From: G965230065 sp965230065
GTDB lineage: Bacteria; Bacteroidota; Bacteroidia; Cytophagales; Cyclobacteriaceae
NCBI GenBank assembly: GCA_965230065.1
Contig: OZ245942.1
Coordinates: forward strand, 6,510,001 to 6,574,000
Direction of reading: 5' to 3'
Length of the DNA stretch: 64,000 bases
A program made the translations under genes and the position numbers. Position 1 is the first letter of the stretch. Each line of letters starts with the position of its first letter. Under the pieces are notes generated by a model, which was not told the DNA's origin, did not search any database, and was given only the letters and a program-made list of their open reading frames with translations. This document shows, piece after piece, positions 35,568 to 45,092 of this stretch.

Positions 35568-38500
35568 TCAATCATCCACCAACTCCCGCAAATCTACAGG
35601 AACCACTTTGGAAACACCCTGCTCGGCCATGGTGATGCCGTACATAATATCTGTACTGGCCATGGTGCGCTTGTTGTGCGTAACAATGATAAACTGTGAC
35701 TCCTTAGAAAACTTCTTGATGATGGTATTGAATTTATCAATGTTGGCATCGTCCAAAGGGGCATCTACCTCATCAAAAATACAGAAAGGGGCCGGCTTGA
35801 GCAGGTAAATGGAAAATAGCAGTGAAGTAGCCGTCAATGTTTTTTCCCCACCTGAAAGCTGGTTGATGGTAAGCGGCTTCTTTCCCTTGGGCCGGGCTAT
35901 GATTTCAATACTGGAAGACAAAGGATCGTCAGGGTTGGTAAGGGTAAGGTCGCAATCGTCTTCTTCATTAAACAATGAGCGGAATACCAACATGAAGTTT
36001 TCCTTGATTTTATAAAATGCGTCCATGAACGTTTCCCGTGCAACGGTATCCAACTCATCAATAGTTTCGATCAAAGATGCTTTTGCCTCGAAAAGGTCTT
36101 CCCGCTCCTTGATGATAAAATCATGCCTTTCCTTGATTTCTTCAAAAGCCTCCATGGCCATGGGGTTGATAGGGCCCATGCGCTGCAAACGATCTTTTAG
36201 TTTGTTTACTTTTTCGCGCAACGCGCCAATATCTTCAACTTCTTCATATGTCTCTTCTTTCAGGATTGCATCCAAATCTACTTCAAACTCTACCTGTAAA
36301 CGTTCCTTCACGGAATTGAGTGAGAGTTTGGTTTCGTTCAGTTTGTTTTGTGCTTCCATAATCAACGCATCACAATTACTGCGCTGTTGCTGAAATTCCC
36401 TGCCTTGCTTCTCGGTTTTGTCAATGTCGCCCCGTATGGCATAGTAAGCCTTCTCTGCTTCATTTACCCCGGCTTCTATTTGTTCTTTTTCAGCGTACAT
36501 ATCCAACAGGCTCTCTTCGTTGAAATCTTTGCTTTCAACAAGTTGCTCCAGGGCAGATGCATTTTCGTCAAGCTCCTGTTCGTTTTTTTCTATGGCTTGC
36601 TGTTTGGTATGATAGGCATCCTCCTTGTATTCTATTTCCTGCGTGATGCTCTTCAACCTGCTTTCCTGTTGGAAAAAAGCAATATTTTCTTCATTATAAG
36701 TGGTTGACTTTTCGCTCAACTCTTCATTTTCTTCTGATAAGCGTTCACTCAACTGCCTGAGATTATCTTCATATTTTAAAAGCTCCGCTTCAGCCTGGTC
36801 CAGTTTAGGCATGATGTCGTCAAACTCTTCGGTAAGCTGGCTGATTTGTGCCTCTGCGTTTTCTTTTTTCTGGGCATTGTTTTTGGCCATAGATGCCAGC
36901 TGCTCATGCTTGGTAGTTACAGAAATACGCTCCTGCTTCAGTACATTCATTTCCTCTTCCAGGTCTTTAATCAGGTTTTTTTGCGATTTTTCTTTCATCG
37001 CCACCAGCTGCCTTTGTTTTTCGGCAATGGTTTCTTCCAAATGGGTAACCGATGCTTGTAATTGCTCTAAATCTTCAGCAATTTTTTCCATGTTTTTTAC
37101 CCGGCCTACCCGCTTGCCTTCAAACAAACCGACAGAGCCACCTGAGATACTGCACGGGCGCTGAAGTACCCTGCCATCCTGTGTAATGAGGGTTACTTCA
37201 TTTTCTTCCGGAATTTTTTTCAGGGTTCCATTGTGTAAAATGTAAACCCCATCCAGAATATAATGCATCAGCTTTTCATATTCCGGCTCATAATCTACAA
37301 TATCAATGGCAGGAGTAGCGCCTTCCAGGGGTTTTGGAGCTTTTGGGGTGAAACTTTCCAGCTTTTCGAGCACGAAAAAGTTGGCTTTTCCTTTGGTGGC
37401 ATCACTCAACAAATTGACTCCCTCTAAAGCTTTATCACGCGACTCTACAACGTAGTAGTTCATAAAAGTGCCCAGATAGTGCTCTATGGCGACCTTGTGC
37501 TGTTCGCTACAGCCAAAAATATCGGAGAGCAAGGGCACATTTTCTCCCCAATCTGTATTGCGTTTCAAAAAGCGAATGGCCTCAGGGAAACCTTCCAGGT
37601 TATCTACCAAAGACTTGGTAAGATTGTACTCATTTTGCAGAGCATCTTGTTTCCGATTGGTTTGCACCAGGTTTTCTTTCAGTGCTTCAATTTCTTCAGC
37701 TTGTTCTTCTATTTGAGAAATCAAGGCTTGTTCTTCGGCCACTACATCCTCATACTGTTGCTTTAATGCACTCAACTGGGAAGAAAGCTCTCCCGAACGC
37801 AGGTCAAAATCAGTAAGATTGGAATGGTGCTCAGACGCATCGGCAGTTGTTTGTTCCAGTTCCTGCTTGGTATTATTGATCTGCACCTGTTTTATTTCCA
37901 GGGATTTTTTCAGCTGGTAAACATACTCCCGCTTTTCTTTGAGTGTGGTTTCGGCATGAGCGGCTTCTTCTTTCAAGTAAGTTGTTTTGGCCTTATGGGC
38001 CTCGTACTCTTCTTTCAGCCGGCCTACTTTTTCGGATGCTGTGCCTAAGGTTTCTTCCAGTTTATCCTTTTCTTTATTCAGGTTTTCAAGGCTCTCCGCC
38101 ATTTGCCCAACACTTTCCTGGTCTTGCTGTAACTGCACTTTGAGCTGCTCCGAGCGGTTTTTCATAAAATTTAACCGCTCACTGTTAATTTGCTGTTGGT
38201 TTTCTTGTTCCCTGATTTTTTCTACAAAAGCATTGAGGGATTTCTGACGGGATGCCAGCAACTTTTCCCGCTCCATCATATCAGCTTTCAGGGCTTCTAC
38301 TTTGGCCTCCTGTTCATTCAACTGCCTGCTTAGCTGAACTTTCTTGTCATTTTCTTCCGCTAATTGTTTGTTGATTTTTTCAAAAGCTTCCCTTTGTGCA
38401 TGCACCGTATTCACAGCCAGTGCGACACTTCCCTCTTTGTACTCTTCTTTGGCAGCGTAATACTTTTGGGCCTGTTTGGCCTGTTTTTCCAAAGATTTAA

Positions 38501-39104
38501 GATTTTTCTCAATCTCAAAAAGCAAATCTTCTACCCGCTCCAGGTCGTCATCGGTGCTCTCGAGCTTGCGCATGGTTTCTTTCCGGCGTTTTCTGAACTT
38601 ACTGATGCCCGCAGCTTCTTCAAACAACTGCCTTCGGGAATTATCCTTATCGTTCAGCAGGTCATCTACCATGCCCAACTCTATGATTGCATAACTATTA
38701 GAGGCAATCCCGGTATCCATAAACAAGTTTTGAATATCTTTCAGGCGACAGGTTATGCCGTTCAGCAGGTATTCGCTGTCGCCGGTGCGGTAATAACGGC
38801 GGGTAATGGTTACCTGCGAATATTCGGTGGGTAATACGTTTCGGGTGTTGTCAAAACTTAAGGACACTTCGGCTAACTGCGTGGCTTTCCGGGCTTTGGT
38901 TCCGTTAAAGATGACATTTTCCATCTTATCAGACCGCAGATTCTTGATTTTTTGCTCACCCAAAACCCAGCGGATGGAATCTACTACGTTGGACTTCCCA
39001 CAACCATTGGGGCCAACAATCCCGGTTACTCCTTTATCAAAATTAATGACTACCTTATCGGCAAAACTTTTGAAACCTTTAAGTTCTAACTTGGTTAGTT
39101 GCAT
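35568..39104 (-). CDS. smc: Chromosome segregation protein SMC
   Basis: 1178 residues. Walker A near 32-40 (GPNGCGKSN), long coiled coil (about 165-500), hinge (about 520-640; ending near SISGGSVGLFEGKRVGR), second coiled coil, ABC signature LSGGEKTL near 1080 and Walker B FCIFDEVDAPLD near 1110. SMC dimers with ScpA/ScpB organise and separate chromosomes. No scp genes lie here. The length is typical. Start at ATG 39104. Confidence 0.96.
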   Translation of the reverse strand: MQLTKLELKGFKSFADKVVINFDKGVTGIVGPNGCGKSNVVDSIRWVLGEQKIKNLRSDKMENVIFNGTKARKATQLAEVSLSFDNTRNVLPTEYSQVTITRRYYRTGDSEYLLNGITCRLKDIQNLFMDTGIASNSYAIIELGMVDDLLNDKDNSRRQLFEEAAGISKFRKRRKETMRKLESTDDDLERVEDLLFEIEKNLKSLEKQAKQAQKYYAAKEEYKEGSVALAVNTVHAQREAFEKINKQLAEENDKKVQLSRQLNEQEAKVEALKADMMEREKLLASRQKSLNAFVEKIREQENQQQINSERLNFMKNRSEQLKVQLQQDQESVGQMAESLENLNKEKDKLEETLGTASEKVGRLKEEYEAHKAKTTYLKEEAAHAETTLKEKREYVYQLKKSLEIKQVQINNTKQELEQTTADASEHHSNLTDFDLRSGELSSQLSALKQQYEDVVAEEQALISQIEEQAEEIEALKENLVQTNRKQDALQNEYNLTKSLVDNLEGFPEAIRFLKRNTDWGENVPLLSDIFGCSEQHKVAIEHYLGTFMNYYVVESRDKALEGVNLLSDATKGKANFFVLEKLESFTPKAPKPLEGATPAIDIVDYEPEYEKLMHYILDGVYILHNGTLKKIPEENEVTLITQDGRVLQRPCSISGGSVGLFEGKRVGRVKNMEKIAEDLEQLQASVTHLEETIAEKQRQLVAMKEKSQKNLIKDLEEEMNVLKQERISVTTKHEQLASMAKNNAQKKENAEAQISQLTEEFDDIMPKLDQAEAELLKYEDNLRQLSERLSEENEELSEKSTTYNEENIAFFQQESRLKSITQEIEYKEDAYHTKQQAIEKNEQELDENASALEQLVESKDFNEESLLDMYAEKEQIEAGVNEAEKAYYAIRGDIDKTEKQGREFQQQRSNCDALIMEAQNKLNETKLSLNSVKERLQVEFEVDLDAILKEETYEEVEDIGALREKVNKLKDRLQRMGPINPMAMEAFEEIKERHDFIIKEREDLFEAKASLIETIDELDTVARETFMDAFYKIKENFMLVFRSLFNEEDDCDLTLTNPDDPLSSSIEIIARPKGKKPLTINQLSGGEKTLTATSLLFSIYLLKPAPFCIFDEVDAPLDDANIDKFNTIIKKFSKESQFIIVTHNKRTMASTDIMYGITMAEQGVSKVVPVDLRELVDD

Positions 39105-39176
39105 ATTTTACGTACTACTGAAAAATGAAATATTAGGAATTTCAGTTTAATCAACTATTTTCGTAACAGAATAAAA

Positions 39177-39262
39177 AGACCGAAGACGGGACCGGGCCGC
39201 CGGGCGGACCGAAGACGGAAGTAAAAAACACTTCGGTCTCCGGTCTTCGGTCTTCCGACTTC
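39177..39262. repeat. Word-built inverted repeat (GACCGAAGAC units)
   Basis: GACCGAAGAC occurs at 39178-39187 and 39207-39216, and its complement GTCTTCGGTC at 39243-39252; further partial copies (CTTCGGTCT at 39231-39239) lie between. The core (39188-39206) is very GC-rich. The region lies between smc and the next gene, divergent, so it is upstream of both. Confidence 0.65.
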
Positions 39263-39286
39263 AACATGCAAGTATAATAAGTGGTT

Positions 39287-39841
39287 ATGGATAATTATAT
39301 AGAACTTCTCATCTATTTACTCATCATTGTAGGCTCTGGCCTGTTGCAGGCTTTTAAGAAGAAAAAAAAATCGAAGCAGCAACCTTCTGACAACCCAAAT
39401 ACCCCGGACCAGCCCCGGCAACGCAGGGAAGTGTCATCCCCACAGGCAGATACTACCACGCAGGAGCCTGCTTCTTTTGAAGACATATTGCGGGAATTGA
39501 TGGGCAGTGAATCCCAAACCCAGCAAAGAAAGGAGCCTGAAGAAACTTATGAACCCTACGAACCTTACAAACAATATGAGGAACGACAGAAAGAACTGAG
39601 TGATGATACCACTTATTCGGAATCTTACCAAAGGGCTGTAACTGCCGCCGAAGAAACAGAAAAGCTGGATGACCGGATTGACCTGGAAAACCTGGATGAT
39701 TTTATCAAGCCCAGGCAATCTGAAGTAACATCCCGCAAAATGTCTAAGTTTGCCCGGGAGGTAAAAAGCATGTTACAAAACCCCAAAAGTGCCCGGAAGG
39801 CGGTTATTTTAAGTGAAATTTTGAACCGTAAACATTTTTAG
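39287..39841 (+). CDS. Conserved membrane-anchored protein of unknown function
   Basis: 184 residues from the ATG at 39287 (GTG at 39281 is an alternative). One N-terminal membrane helix (about 4-20), then a lysine run, a long acidic, proline-rich region, and a conserved-looking helical end (KMSKFAREVKSMLQNPKSARKAVILSEILNRKHF). I recognise the type as a small Bacteroidota protein without a named domain. It is divergent from smc. Confidence 0.7.
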   Translation: MDNYIELLIYLLIIVGSGLLQAFKKKKKSKQQPSDNPNTPDQPRQRREVSSPQADTTTQEPASFEDILRELMGSESQTQQRKEPEETYEPYEPYKQYEERQKELSDDTTYSESYQRAVTAAEETEKLDDRIDLENLDDFIKPRQSEVTSRKMSKFAREVKSMLQNPKSARKAVILSEILNRKHF

Positions 39842-39863
39842 GTTAGTAATATTTCAGGTCTGT

Positions 39864-40100
39864 GTGCCACAGCCCTGGGTTTTAGAAACATTTTTAGTTT
39901 TGTTTGCCAATTCCATTGAACATCATTTTATTTGTCCCTACTGTGCTGCTGAAATATCTATGTTACTCGATCCTTCGGTAGAAAAACAGGCATATATTGA
40001 AGACTGTGAGGTCTGTTGTAATCCGATTCAAATCCGCTTTCAGTGGAGCATGCAATCGCAGACTTTAGATTATTTTGAGGCAACACCTATCGGTCAATAA
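39864..40100 (+). CDS. CPXCG-motif cysteine-rich protein
   Basis: Short protein with two CxxC-type pairs: HHFICPYCAAEISML and EDCEVCCNPIQI, as in the CPXCG-motif family (about 60-65 residues). The start is unclear: GTG 39864, TTG 39900, or a rare codon just before EHHF. The family is a probable zinc-ribbon protein of unknown role. It lies 23 bases after the preceding gene. Confidence 0.72.
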   Translation: MPQPWVLETFLVLFANSIEHHFICPYCAAEISMLLDPSVEKQAYIEDCEVCCNPIQIRFQWSMQSQTLDYFEATPIGQ

Positions 40101-40250
40101 TTGACTCCAAATCACTGGGTTGGGGCACACAATAGCGATCAGGGTAATCCTTAAAAGGTTGTCAGATTCAAGAATCCGAGACAAAATATAAATTCGAAGT
40201 TATTTGTTTAGCATGAAATTTTATTTGCAGTTTGTAAGTTTTGCTTCCCT

Positions 40251-40387
40251 GTTCTTTTTGGCATGGGATGCCCCGCATTGCCCCAAAAAGAACGGCAGCG
40301 GCCGACCGTCAAAAAGGTCTAGGAAATTCAATGCGGGGCATCCCATGCTTCCCCGCACAAAGCTTACGCCCCCCCCGCTGAATTTCC
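40251..40387. repeat. Composite element with three competing inverted repeats
   Basis: Three perfect inverted repeats overlap: GCATGGGATGCCCCGCATTG (40261-40280) with 40329-40348 (20 bp); GTTCTTTTTGG (40251-40261) with CCAAAAAGAAC (40283-40293) (11 bp); GGAAATTCA (40322-40330) with TGAATTTCC (40379-40387) (9 bp). They cannot all form at once. The element lies between two plus-strand genes. A 97-residue frame across it looks non-coding and is not annotated. Confidence 0.65.
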
Positions 40388-40503
40388 AGGCCACCACACA
40401 ATTTCAAAAATCAAAGATTTTTCTTTTGAAAATATCTCAAATGAACCAAGTTAACTTTTTTAACCTGACAGCAATGAAGACATACTGGCTAGTATAAACC
40501 CCT

Positions 40504-41565
40504 ATGAGAAATAAGACCTTACGCAATATTTTATATTTTTTCATTGGCATGCTGGCGTATGTTTCCCTGGCCTATCTGCTGTATTTTATTGAGCACGACA
40601 AAGAAGGCAGCAATATCAATTCCATAGGCGATACGTTTTGGTTTACCATCGTTACGCTCACAACGGTTGGCTACGGTGATTTTTATCCGGTTTCCTGGCC
40701 TGGCAGATTCATAGGGCTGGCATTTATTTTGGGCAGTATTGGTGTTATTGGTTACTTTATCAGCCAGATTACGGCACAGATTTCATCATATTTTGAAAGA
40801 AGAAAATTAGGTTATATGGGTACAAACTTTGAAAATCACATTTTAATCATCGGTTGGGACAAATTTGCCCAACAGGTGGCCAATGAAGTTATTAATACCG
40901 GAAAACAGGTGGGCATTATCACCAATGATAAAAATACGATTGACCTGATAAAGGAAGCGTACTCTGACAAAAATGTGTATGCTTTGTTTACAGATTACAG
41001 CAACCTGCAAGCCTTTGAAAATGCCAATATCACGGAGGCTGCTTCTATATTCATCAACTTTCCGGATGATACCCAAATTTTGATTTATGTGCTCAACCTG
41101 CGGGAAAAATACCCCAACCTGAATTATGTGGTTTCCCTGAACAACCCGAGTTTACGGGAAACCTTTGCCGCTGCCGGGGTGCGGTATGTAGTCTCAAAAA
41201 ATGAAATGGCTTCCCGCCTGGTGGCCAGCTACACCTTTGAGCCTGATGTGGCAGAAATGGCCGAATCACTCATGACCACCGCCCTGGAAGGCAAAGACTA
41301 TGATATGCTGGAATACTTTGTAACTGAAGAAAACCCTTTTGCCGGCAAAGACTACCTGGATGCCTTTGTTGATATGAAAATGAAGCACGACTGCGTATTG
41401 ATGGGGCTTAATAAAAAGACTGACAATGGCCGGGATTTACTCAAAAACCCCGGCAAAGGCGTAACCATTGAAAAGGGCGATTACCTCATTATCATGTGTG
41501 ATGGAATTTCAAAAAAGAAGATAGAAAAGCTTTTCAAGGTAACAGAAGGACGGCTTTTAGATTAA
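40504..41565 (+). CDS. Potassium channel with RCK (TrkA) domains
   Basis: 353 residues. Two membrane helices (about 8-28 and 70-92) around a pore loop with the K+ selectivity filter TVGYGD (about 55-60), then an RCK_N NAD-binding domain (HILIIGWDKFAQQV) and RCK_C (about 265-345). MthK-like channel, likely regulated by ligand at the RCK ring. The stop codon lies within a 12-base direct repeat that flanks the insertion sequence that follows. Confidence 0.92.
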   Translation: MRNKTLRNILYFFIGMLAYVSLAYLLYFIEHDKEGSNINSIGDTFWFTIVTLTTVGYGDFYPVSWPGRFIGLAFILGSIGVIGYFISQITAQISSYFERRKLGYMGTNFENHILIIGWDKFAQQVANEVINTGKQVGIITNDKNTIDLIKEAYSDKNVYALFTDYSNLQAFENANITEAASIFINFPDDTQILIYVLNLREKYPNLNYVVSLNNPSLRETFAAAGVRYVVSKNEMASRLVASYTFEPDVAEMAESLMTTALEGKDYDMLEYFVTEENPFAGKDYLDAFVDMKMKHDCVLMGLNKKTDNGRDLLKNPGKGVTIEKGDYLIIMCDGISKKKIEKLFKVTEGRLLD

Positions 41566-41568
41566 TTA

Positions 41569-42498
41569 ACTCAAGTTGCTACCTATGAGAAAAAGTGTTA
41601 TCGTATTGCAGAATATAGTAGTTTTGAGGTTACCACACATCAAAACATATATTTTTATGCTCAACGACAACACCATTGCAATATACGTGATTTTGGACGA
41701 TATTCTTCAAGCTATTGGCCATCAAGAAGATCAACAACGCCGTGTAAACGATGCGCTTATACTAACTACTGCTTTAATAGCCGCTTGGTATTTTGGGGGG
41801 AACTGGACCACTGCCTTGCATTATATGCGTTCCCATCACTGCTCCAAGATGTTAAGCTCTTCCCGTTTTAATCGGCGATTACATAGCATTGCCGTGTTAG
41901 CCGAATATTGTTTCCGTTTGTTAGGGTGGGCTTTTAAGGTCACCAACTTTAGGCAACGTTATCTATTAGATACCTTTCCAGTACGGGTCTGTCACAACAT
42001 TCGTATCGCTCGTTGCCGGATGCTGCAAGGAGAGGATTATCGGGGTAAAAATACCTCTAAGCGAGAATATTTCTATGGCTATAAAGTGGCTTTAGTACTC
42101 AGTGAAGAGGGATTACCCGTAGAACTAGCTTTTATACCCGGCTCTTACAGCGATCATTCAGCTTTAGCCCGCTTAGACTTTGATCTACCCAAAGGTAGTA
42201 TTGTCTGGCAAGACAGTGGATTTACCGATTACCAATGGGAAGATTTTTATCAACAAGAAGAACATATTGAGTTTGCTACACAGCGCAAGAAGAACTCTCG
42301 GCGGGGGGATAGTTTTATAGATGCTATTGCCAAAAAGTACAATCGGAAAAAGATAGAAACCGTGTTTAGTGAAATTACGGCCCGGTTTGCCAAAAACCTG
42401 CATGCCGTGACAATAGCAGGTTTTCAGTATAAAGTCTTTTTAACGATCATGGCTTACAGCCTGATCAAATATATTCAGGTATAAGTAGCAACTTAGAT
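41569..42498 (+). mobile_element. IS982-like insertion sequence
   Basis: About 930 bp with one DDE transposase. Imperfect terminal inverted repeats: 41569-41586 and 42481-42498, 14 of 18 positions matched, sharing AAGTTGCTAC. The 12-base TTAGATTAATTA occurs just outside the left end (41557-41568) and over the right end (42493-42504); a 6-base target duplication (TAATTA) fits if the ends are as given, but the exact border is not certain. The size and transposase suit IS982, which makes short target duplications. Confidence 0.8.
41657..42484 (+). CDS. IS982-family transposase
   Basis: 275 residues from the ATG at 41657; a longer frame starts at 41576 with unlikely sequence. The protein has the IS982 pattern: DTFPVRVCHNIRIARCRM, YFYGYKVALVLSE, QDSGFTDYQWEDF and the C-terminal KIETVFSEITARF with the last acidic residue. 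The expected catalytic residues are D, D and E in these segments. No internal stop or frameshift is seen, so it may be active. Confidence 0.85.
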   Translation: MLNDNTIAIYVILDDILQAIGHQEDQQRRVNDALILTTALIAAWYFGGNWTTALHYMRSHHCSKMLSSSRFNRRLHSIAVLAEYCFRLLGWAFKVTNFRQRYLLDTFPVRVCHNIRIARCRMLQGEDYRGKNTSKREYFYGYKVALVLSEEGLPVELAFIPGSYSDHSALARLDFDLPKGSIVWQDSGFTDYQWEDFYQQEEHIEFATQRKKNSRRGDSFIDAIAKKYNRKKIETVFSEITARFAKNLHAVTIAGFQYKVFLTIMAYSLIKYIQV

Positions 42499-42501
42499 TA
42501 A

Positions 42502-43899
42502 TTAGAATGAACATGGATTTGATGTTCCCTCACCTTTAAGCCGTGCGCGAAAGGTCATATTTATATCAGCTTCAACAATATCATCTTCATCGGCTGTTAT
42601 TCCCCCGATTCTTCCCTCTACCCTTCCCGCTATTACTCCCTCGACTATATTTTCAACAATAAGTTGTACACCAAAAAGCAACACTTCGGAACCTCCACTC
42701 AAAACAGGATCATCTGGCCCCAATGTAATGGAGAAGGCATAAGGCTTAAATGTGCCCGGCCCAGTAGGCATGGAAAGCCCTGTAAGCCCCACTCTTGGAT
42801 AATCATTTTCAGTAAGGCCGGTGAAAAAAAACATTCGAAGTTGGCCATCTTTGTCCTCATAAGCCGCGATTTCCCCCTCATACTTTCCATTGATATCACC
42901 GGAAAGGGTGGCTTCCCATTCACAGTCACAGCCAATTTGAAGCAAAATGGAATCTTTGGCATTTTGATCGGCTACACTGGTGGCAGTTACTATGTCAATC
43001 CCAGTAAAAGTAGAGGAGGCCTGATAATTTCCATTGTCGTCAATACTGCCCTGTTGGGCTTCCCAGGTGACATTTTTATCTTCCGGACCTTCGACAACTG
43101 CCTGTAATGTAATGGCTTAATCTGTTTCCAGGCATTCTTCTACCGGACTAATTTCAATACAGGCTTCACATTCCCAGCTTAAGTTCAGTGGTTCCAGTAC
43201 CAGGTCACCTTGCACTCCTATAATTTTGCCATTCTCATCTTTCTCATATTCCTCAAAGCCATAAACTCCCCCATCTGGAATTGATTCATTGCTCCCGTAC
43301 GAAGCCAGAATGATACCTGGTACCTCATCGTCAACTGAACCGATTTTATCGCTCTCACTTGGCTTCGCAAGATACTCAAAGTCAGGATGATCATACTCTA
43401 TATTAGGGAAATCATAGCCATTAAATTCCAGATTCTCATCTACCAGATCAGTAGAGTCGTCTACATTTAAGATATCTTTAATATCATAAAGAATAATGGG
43501 GTGGGTATGAAAATTAGCAACCACCCGGGTATTCTCATCCTCTTTTGGTTTAGGATTCAGATAGATTGAGCACCAGGCAGGATCGTCAGGGTCGGTAGCA
43601 TAAAAGCACTCTTGACCGGGAGGTACCCTGTAAAGCTGGGTACAATATCTGTAACAACCATCCTCTTGTTTTTCCCGGGTTTGGATAATCCATCCTCCTT
43701 CTTCGTGGGCGGTTATAGTTCCCGACTCGGAATCTACGAACGCCTGAAATAATTCGTCTTTAAATATTTCATATACATCGAGTACTTCGTAAGAAGGACA
43801 TTCTTCAGAGCATTCCTCACTCACGAATTTTAAACCCTGGGCTGGTAATAAAGCAGGAAGCAGCAATCCTAATATTGTGATTAATAGTAAGTGTCTCAT
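42502..43899 (-). pseudogene. Secreted HTHP-motif (JAB-like) protein split by an in-frame TAA
   Basis: Signal peptide (cleavage near LPA-QG), then a metal-binding NFHTHP motif (about 130) followed by PSESDKIGSVDDEVPGIILAS, like JAB/DUF4329-type metallopeptidase folds. The frame stops at TAA 43117-43119 after ECLETD. In the same frame it continues as AITLQAVVEGPEDKNVTWEAQ ... GSIDDNGNYQA, a bacterial Ig-like domain, and on to the end at 42502 (465 codons in all). The stop may be a mutation, error or recoding. Upstream by four bases is a lipoprotein gene, likely one operon. Its end lies at the IS. Confidence 0.65.
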
Positions 43900-43903
43900 T
43901 TCA

Positions 43904-44263
43904 TCAATGGGTTACAAATACACGAATGGTTTCATTTTCCTTTTTCGGAATCAGCAAGTGCGGAATCGGTTTTGGTGTGATTTTCCCTTCTTCAGAATAG
44001 CGGTAAGGGTAGTAAACGTGCCATACAGAGTCCCAGTCCTCTATATTTTGCAAGTAATTTTCTTCGCTGATGTCATCAAGTTTCCAACGCTGTATAATCT
44101 CGTCAGCGATACCGGCTACGGCTGTCTCGTCAATTTCCCTGGCAACCGGGTTTTTATCATCACCACTGCCAAGTGTTTGACCTGTAGTAGGGTTTTCATC
44201 TTCCTGGCAGGCAAACAACATCAGGCAGGGTATAAGGAAGGCTAATATAGTTTTGAGTTTCAT
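43904..44263 (-). CDS. Small lipoprotein upstream of the HTHP protein
   Basis: 119 residues with a lipobox (LMLFAC, Cys19) and an acidic start (QEDENPTTG). The mature part has no domain that I know; it contains AGIADEIIQRWKLDDISEENY and WHVYYPYRYSEEGKI. It precedes the HTHP protein gene by four bases, so they are likely co-expressed and may act together at the outer face of the cell envelope. Confidence 0.68.
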   Translation of the reverse strand: MKLKTILAFLIPCLMLFACQEDENPTTGQTLGSGDDKNPVAREIDETAVAGIADEIIQRWKLDDISEENYLQNIEDWDSVWHVYYPYRYSEEGKITPKPIPHLLIPKKENETIRVFVTH

Positions 44264-44595
44264 GGGACAGGAAGTTTAGAAAATAAAAAGTCAGTTTAAC
44301 AGGTGCCTCTATTCTGGAAAAAGGTGCTTTAACCTTAATACACTGAGAAAGTGAATTGTAAACATGGTAGCAGTGAAAAACTAAACAGCCATCTATGTAA
44401 AGTATCTGAAGAGCGGCTTTTGGGTTGATGTGATTTTTCTACAACTGCACTTTTAGAAGAACCTATTTCAGAATATGAACAAATTGGGCAATTATCCTTT
44501 TCCAGGCACAACCACTGTATTACCTTGCCGTTGCAAAAACCGATGAGCAGTAAAGTGCTGTTTTCAGATTTCTATTTTAAACCAAAAAAATTACC
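44264..44595. other. Divergent intergenic region
   Basis: 332 bases between the lipoprotein gene (minus) and the DUF4168 gene (plus). It should hold both promoters, but I found no full consensus match. No ORF of credible composition and no long inverted repeat were seen. Confidence 0.5.
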
Positions 44596-45084
44596 ATGAA
44601 ATTTTCACACCATGTTTGGGCATTTGCATGTGCCTTTTCACTACTTTTTGTTTCTGCTTCCGTTGTCAATGCCCAGGGATTGCAGACCCCGGCCCCTACC
44701 CAGGAAATAAGGACAGATTTCACCGATGAGCAACTCGAGCAATTTGTATCAGCCTCCCAAAAAGCACAGGAAGTGCAACAGGCCCGGCAGCAGGAAATGA
44801 TGGCCGCCATTCAGGGCGAAGATTTGGATGTGCAGCGTTTCAACGAAATCATGGCGGTACAACAAGGACAAAAGAAAGACGGGGACGTTTCTGAAGAAGA
44901 AATGGCTTCGTTCAATGCAGCCGCACAAAAAGTGATGGAACAACAAAGATTGATGCAAACTGAAATTGCCGAATCAATTGAAGAAGTTGGCATTTCAATG
45001 GATACTTTCCAGCAAATTTCCATGGCTTACCAGCAAAGTCCGGAGGTGCAGGAAAAGGTTACTGAAATATTGGAAGGTCAGTAG
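44596..45084 (+). CDS. DUF4168 secreted protein (copy 2)
   Basis: 162 residues with a signal peptide (cleavage near VNA-QG). DUF4168 pattern: FTDEQLEQFVSASQKAQEVQ, VQRFNEIMAVQQG and DTFQQISMAYQQSPEVQEKV. It is a paralogue of the gene at 5530-6015 with matching layout. Likely periplasmic; function unknown. A hairpin of GGCAGT words begins directly after the stop codon. Confidence 0.85.
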   Translation: MKFSHHVWAFACAFSLLFVSASVVNAQGLQTPAPTQEIRTDFTDEQLEQFVSASQKAQEVQQARQQEMMAAIQGEDLDVQRFNEIMAVQQGQKKDGDVSEEEMASFNAAAQKVMEQQRLMQTEIAESIEEVGISMDTFQQISMAYQQSPEVQEKVTEILEGQ

Positions 45085-45092
45085 ACAGTAGC

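Noticed and set aside
40251..40387. Retron-like non-coding RNA
   Set aside because: The nested stems recall such RNAs, but no reverse transcriptase lies near.
40204..40497. 97-residue frame starting with a signal-like sequence (MKFYLQFV)
   Set aside because: Most of it is the inverted-repeat element at 40251-40387; the rest is simple-sequence-like. I see no protein pattern.
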